Assembly: GCA_050946115.1 (NCBI GenBank)
Contig: JBMNUF010000001.1
Span: 62,001-126,000 of the forward strand
Length of the DNA stretch: 64,000 nt
Direction: 5' to 3'
From: CAYFRC01 sp050946115
Lineage (GTDB): Bacteria > Bacillota > Clostridia > Christensenellales > Aristaeellaceae
A program made the position numbers and the translations under genes. The notes beneath the pieces are model-generated. The model did not search any database. It saw only the letters and a program-made list of their open reading frames with translations, and was not told where the DNA came from. Shown here piece after piece: positions 61,797 through 64,000 of this stretch (positions are counted from its first letter, which is position 1; each line of letters starts with the position of its first letter).

Positions 61797-63347
61797 ATGA
61801 CTCGAAAGCTCATCTCCCTCATGCTCGCCATGCTGATGGTCGCCGCGCTCATTCCGGCTTCCGTCGCCACGGCGGGCGAAGAACTGCCGTTTGTGACCAT
61901 CGACTGGTACTACGGGCAGGGCGAGCAGCAGCCCGACCATCAGATCGTCAACGACGCGGTCAATGAGTATCTGCTGGAGAAGCTGAACTGCAACGTCAAC
62001 CTCATCACGTGGACCTCTTCGGACATCGAGAAAAAGCTGACCGTCATGATCAGCGCCGGGCAGGATTGCGGCATCATCGGCTTCGGCTCGCAGACCAAGC
62101 TCGACTACGTCGTTCAGTCGCAGCGCGGCGCCTACTATCCGCTGAACGATCTCCTGGAGAGCTACGGCGCGGAGACCAAGGCCCTGTTCCCGGATCCCAT
62201 CTGGGAGGGCATGAAGGTCGGCGGCAACATCTACGGCATTCCGTCCAAGAAGGACAACGGCTATTTCATCTCGCTGATTTATAACGACACCATGCTGCAG
62301 GAGCTCGTGAGCAACGGCCTTTTGGACGCCAACGCCATCGAGAACGCGAACTACAGCAATTTCCGCGACTTGGAAGAGCTCGCCCTCGCCGTCAAAGCGG
62401 GGCGCGACCAGCTGCATCCCGAGTGGGCGGAATATCCCGTATTCTGGGACAACGCCCGCATTTACCCCTACAACTTCGCGTTTGAGACCTTCCTGAACGA
62501 CTCCTACGTCGCCGTATGCGACATCGACGCGTTCGACCAGATCGCGGGCTACGACGAGACACAGGTCGTGAACTTCTACGCCACCGACGAATTCCGTGAA
62601 TACTGCATCCAGAAGCAGCGCATGGTCGAGGAAGGCATCTATCTGTACGACTACACCGACAGAAGAGAGCTGCAGTACGACGGCGGCGTGTTCGGCTGGA
62701 CCGGCTGGGGCTATTGCTACATGGAAGAGCACATGTTCGGCGAGAACTTCACCACCAAGATGCAGATGTCCAATACCATCTGGACGGAGACCAACAATTA
62801 CTATTCCGCCGGCACCGCCATCTCCTCGCAGTGTGCGGATCCCGAGCGCGCGATGATGATCCTGAACCTCATCAACACCGACAGCGAGTTTGCCACCATG
62901 ATGCGCTTCGGCGTCGAGGGCACGCACTACACCTTTGACGACGAGGGCAAGATGCACTTCACCGAGCGCAACGCCACCCCCGGAAGCCGCGGCTACTACA
63001 ACTGGTACATGGCGCCCGTGGGCAACCTGCTCATCGTCAAGGCGCCCGAGACGCTGACCGGGCCCGACAACATCATGATGACGAACATGCAGCACTATAA
63101 CGACGTGTGCGTCGTCCCGGCGCACTTCGGCTTCGGCCTCGACACCGCGCCGATCGCCAACGAGATCGCCGCCTGCACGAACATCATCGCCGAGTATGAA
63201 CCCGACCTGATCCGCGGCCAGGTGGACAGCGCGGATGAAGTAAACGCGCTCATCGACGAATTCGTCGCGAAGCTCCAGGCCAACGGCGCCGATCAGATCG
63301 TCGCCGAGGTACAGGCGCAGATCGACGCGTGGGTTGCCGCGAAGTAA
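61797..63347 (+). CDS. Extracellular solute-binding protein of the LplA/LipO type
   Basis: 516 residues. Signal peptide MTRKLISLMLAMLMVAALIP up to VATA-GEE. There is no lipobox cysteine, unlike most Gram-positive binding proteins, so anchoring is unclear; it may be released or bound through the transporter. The two-lobe family pattern includes LPFVTIDWYYGQGEQQPDHQ, GGNIYGIPSKKDNGYF and many aromatic residues (FGWTGWGYCYMEEH) suited to sugar stacking. RBS AGGAGG. Probably an oligosaccharide or polysaccharide fragment receptor. Confidence 0.92.
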   Translation: MTRKLISLMLAMLMVAALIPASVATAGEELPFVTIDWYYGQGEQQPDHQIVNDAVNEYLLEKLNCNVNLITWTSSDIEKKLTVMISAGQDCGIIGFGSQTKLDYVVQSQRGAYYPLNDLLESYGAETKALFPDPIWEGMKVGGNIYGIPSKKDNGYFISLIYNDTMLQELVSNGLLDANAIENANYSNFRDLEELALAVKAGRDQLHPEWAEYPVFWDNARIYPYNFAFETFLNDSYVAVCDIDAFDQIAGYDETQVVNFYATDEFREYCIQKQRMVEEGIYLYDYTDRRELQYDGGVFGWTGWGYCYMEEHMFGENFTTKMQMSNTIWTETNNYYSAGTAISSQCADPERAMMILNLINTDSEFATMMRFGVEGTHYTFDDEGKMHFTERNATPGSRGYYNWYMAPVGNLLIVKAPETLTGPDNIMMTNMQHYNDVCVVPAHFGFGLDTAPIANEIAACTNIIAEYEPDLIRGQVDSADEVNALIDEFVAKLQANGADQIVAEVQAQIDAWVAAK

Positions 63348-63386
63348 TCTCCATACGACTTAGACCATCTTTCTGATTCGTCAGCA

Positions 63387-63422
63387 AACTGCGACTCGTC
63401 CGTGCGCGGACGAGCCGCAGTT
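63387..63422 (+). terminator. Hairpin between binding-protein and kinase genes
   Basis: AACTGCG(A)CTCGTCCG pairs with CGGACGAG(C)CGCAGTT around loop TGCG. A run of six T begins only nine bases later, so it may be a partial terminator or an mRNA-stabilising end that keeps the binding-protein message more abundant than the kinase. Confidence 0.6.
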
Positions 63423-63451
63423 ATGAGAAGCTTTTTTATGAGGACATAGAC

Positions 63452-64000
63452 ATGACAACATTTCTATCGATAGACGGCGGCGGCTCGAAATGCGCCTGTG
63501 TCCTGTACGATAGCAATATGCGCCTGTTGGGCGCCGGCAGGAGCGGCGGCACGAACACCACGCAAAACCCGCCCTCCGTCGTCCGCGCGAACATCGCCAA
63601 GAGCTTGGACGAAGCGCTCAAAGCCGCCGCGCCTTCCGAGGTCGAGGCGTTTTATTACAGCATTGTCGGCCCCGCCGACGTCCTCATGGAGGAAGTGCAA
63701 AAGCGCGTGCGCGTAAAGCACGTCTTTCCTATGAGCGAACCTGTCGCGGGGCTGTACGCGGGCTCGCTCTCCGACAGCGGGATTCTCGCGCAGGCGGGCA
63801 CGGGCTCGGACATCTTCTGGGTTCGGAACGGGGACCGCGATTTTGCGTACGGAAATCGCACGGTCGTCGGCTCCTGGGGGCCGATCTTGGGAGATCAGGG
63901 CAGCGGCACGTGGATGGGGCGCATGGCGCTGTTGGAATTCGTCAAGGCCAGCGAGGGCTGGGGCGAAAAGACGCTGCTTTCGGACCTGATCCGCGAGGAA
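63452..64000 (+). CDS. BadF/BadG-type sugar kinase, partial (runs off the window)
   Basis: 183 codons visible, open at the right edge. ASKHA-fold motifs: FLSIDGGGSKCACVLYD (phosphate 1), GILAQAGTGSDIFW (phosphate 2) and VGSWGPILGDQGSGTWMG. This matches the N-acetylglucosamine kinase branch of the BadF/BadG/BcrA/BcrD family. ATG 63452 follows AGGA. As last visible gene of the transporter operon it probably phosphorylates an amino sugar taken up by the ABC system. Confidence 0.88.
   Translation, partial: MTTFLSIDGGGSKCACVLYDSNMRLLGAGRSGGTNTTQNPPSVVRANIAKSLDEALKAAAPSEVEAFYYSIVGPADVLMEEVQKRVRVKHVFPMSEPVAGLYAGSLSDSGILAQAGTGSDIFWVRNGDRDFAYGNRTVVGSWGPILGDQGSGTWMGRMALLEFVKASEGWGEKTLLSDLIREE

Noticed and set aside
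1..64000. Transposase, integrase, phage or plasmid-origin sequences
   Set aside because: None recognised; the tandem array and the frameshifted CHAP gene show duplication and decay but no mobile-element ends or genes.

Overview
The window reads as one contiguous stretch of a GC-rich, low-mobility chromosome from a Firmicute of the class Clostridia, probably a gut or rumen lineage. This placement is inferred from gene content: HPr kinase/phosphorylase, TrmFO, a topA-trmFO-hslV-hslU operon, two T-box leaders, a CIRCE element in front of htpG, Gram-positive style carbohydrate ABC permeases and TTGACA/TATAAT promoters. No rRNA, insertion sequence, integrase, phage gene or CRISPR array was seen.

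Layout. 1-3600: a strong outward promoter with a palindromic operator, then a frameshifted secreted CHAP/ricin-lectin/InlB-repeat protein. 3749-11604: a sugar-metabolism operon (HAD phosphatase, hprK, phosphodiesterase, ROK kinase, Gfo/Idh/MocA oxidoreductase, GH2 beta-galactosidase) closed by a perfect 30-bp palindromic terminator. 11623-17000: ttcA-like gene, an RpiR regulator operon, a polytopic membrane protein and a convergent MFS transporter. 17055-22374: topA-trmFO-hslVU. 22522-26262: UDP-galactopyranose mutase and an unusual TIM-barrel/acyl-CoA synthetase fusion. 26280-34416 (minus strand): a Phe T-box leader followed by pheS-pheT and then GH3, lysA, sulfatase and Nudix genes in the same direction. 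34485-42528: htpG, a small membrane protein, tRNA-Arg, a MATE pump, an MBL hydrolase, an L,D-transpeptidase and a secreted protein with an internal duplication. 42781-47527: six tRNA genes, then cca-SGNH-AraC-barnase-barstar as overlapping genes. 47663-49660 (minus): a CoA ligase behind a T-box leader whose specifier reads as Tyr UAC. 49777-58700 (minus): a secreted caspase-like protease followed by four tandem copies of a secreted PPC/Ig-like protein, each copy with its own promoter, 5' RNA hairpin and terminator. 58779-64000: a PHP phosphoesterase, then two sugar ABC permeases, a solute-binding protein and the start of a BadF-type kinase that runs off the edge.

The most novel-looking part is the 49.7-58.7 kb locus. 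A secreted caspase-like enzyme with an intact His/Cys dyad and an EF-hand-like loop sits at the head of a tandem family of secreted proteins. The family shares a constant framework with clustered variable segments. Its predicted 5' leader hairpin shows C-G, U-G and U-A states at one position across the copies, which argues for a selected RNA structure. One copy carries a single nonsense codon. Next in interest are the Tyr T-box in front of a CoA ligase, the epimerase/acyl-CoA synthetase fusion, and the barnase-barstar pair placed inside an AraC-regulator operon. Functions below are read from motifs by eye; no database search was run.
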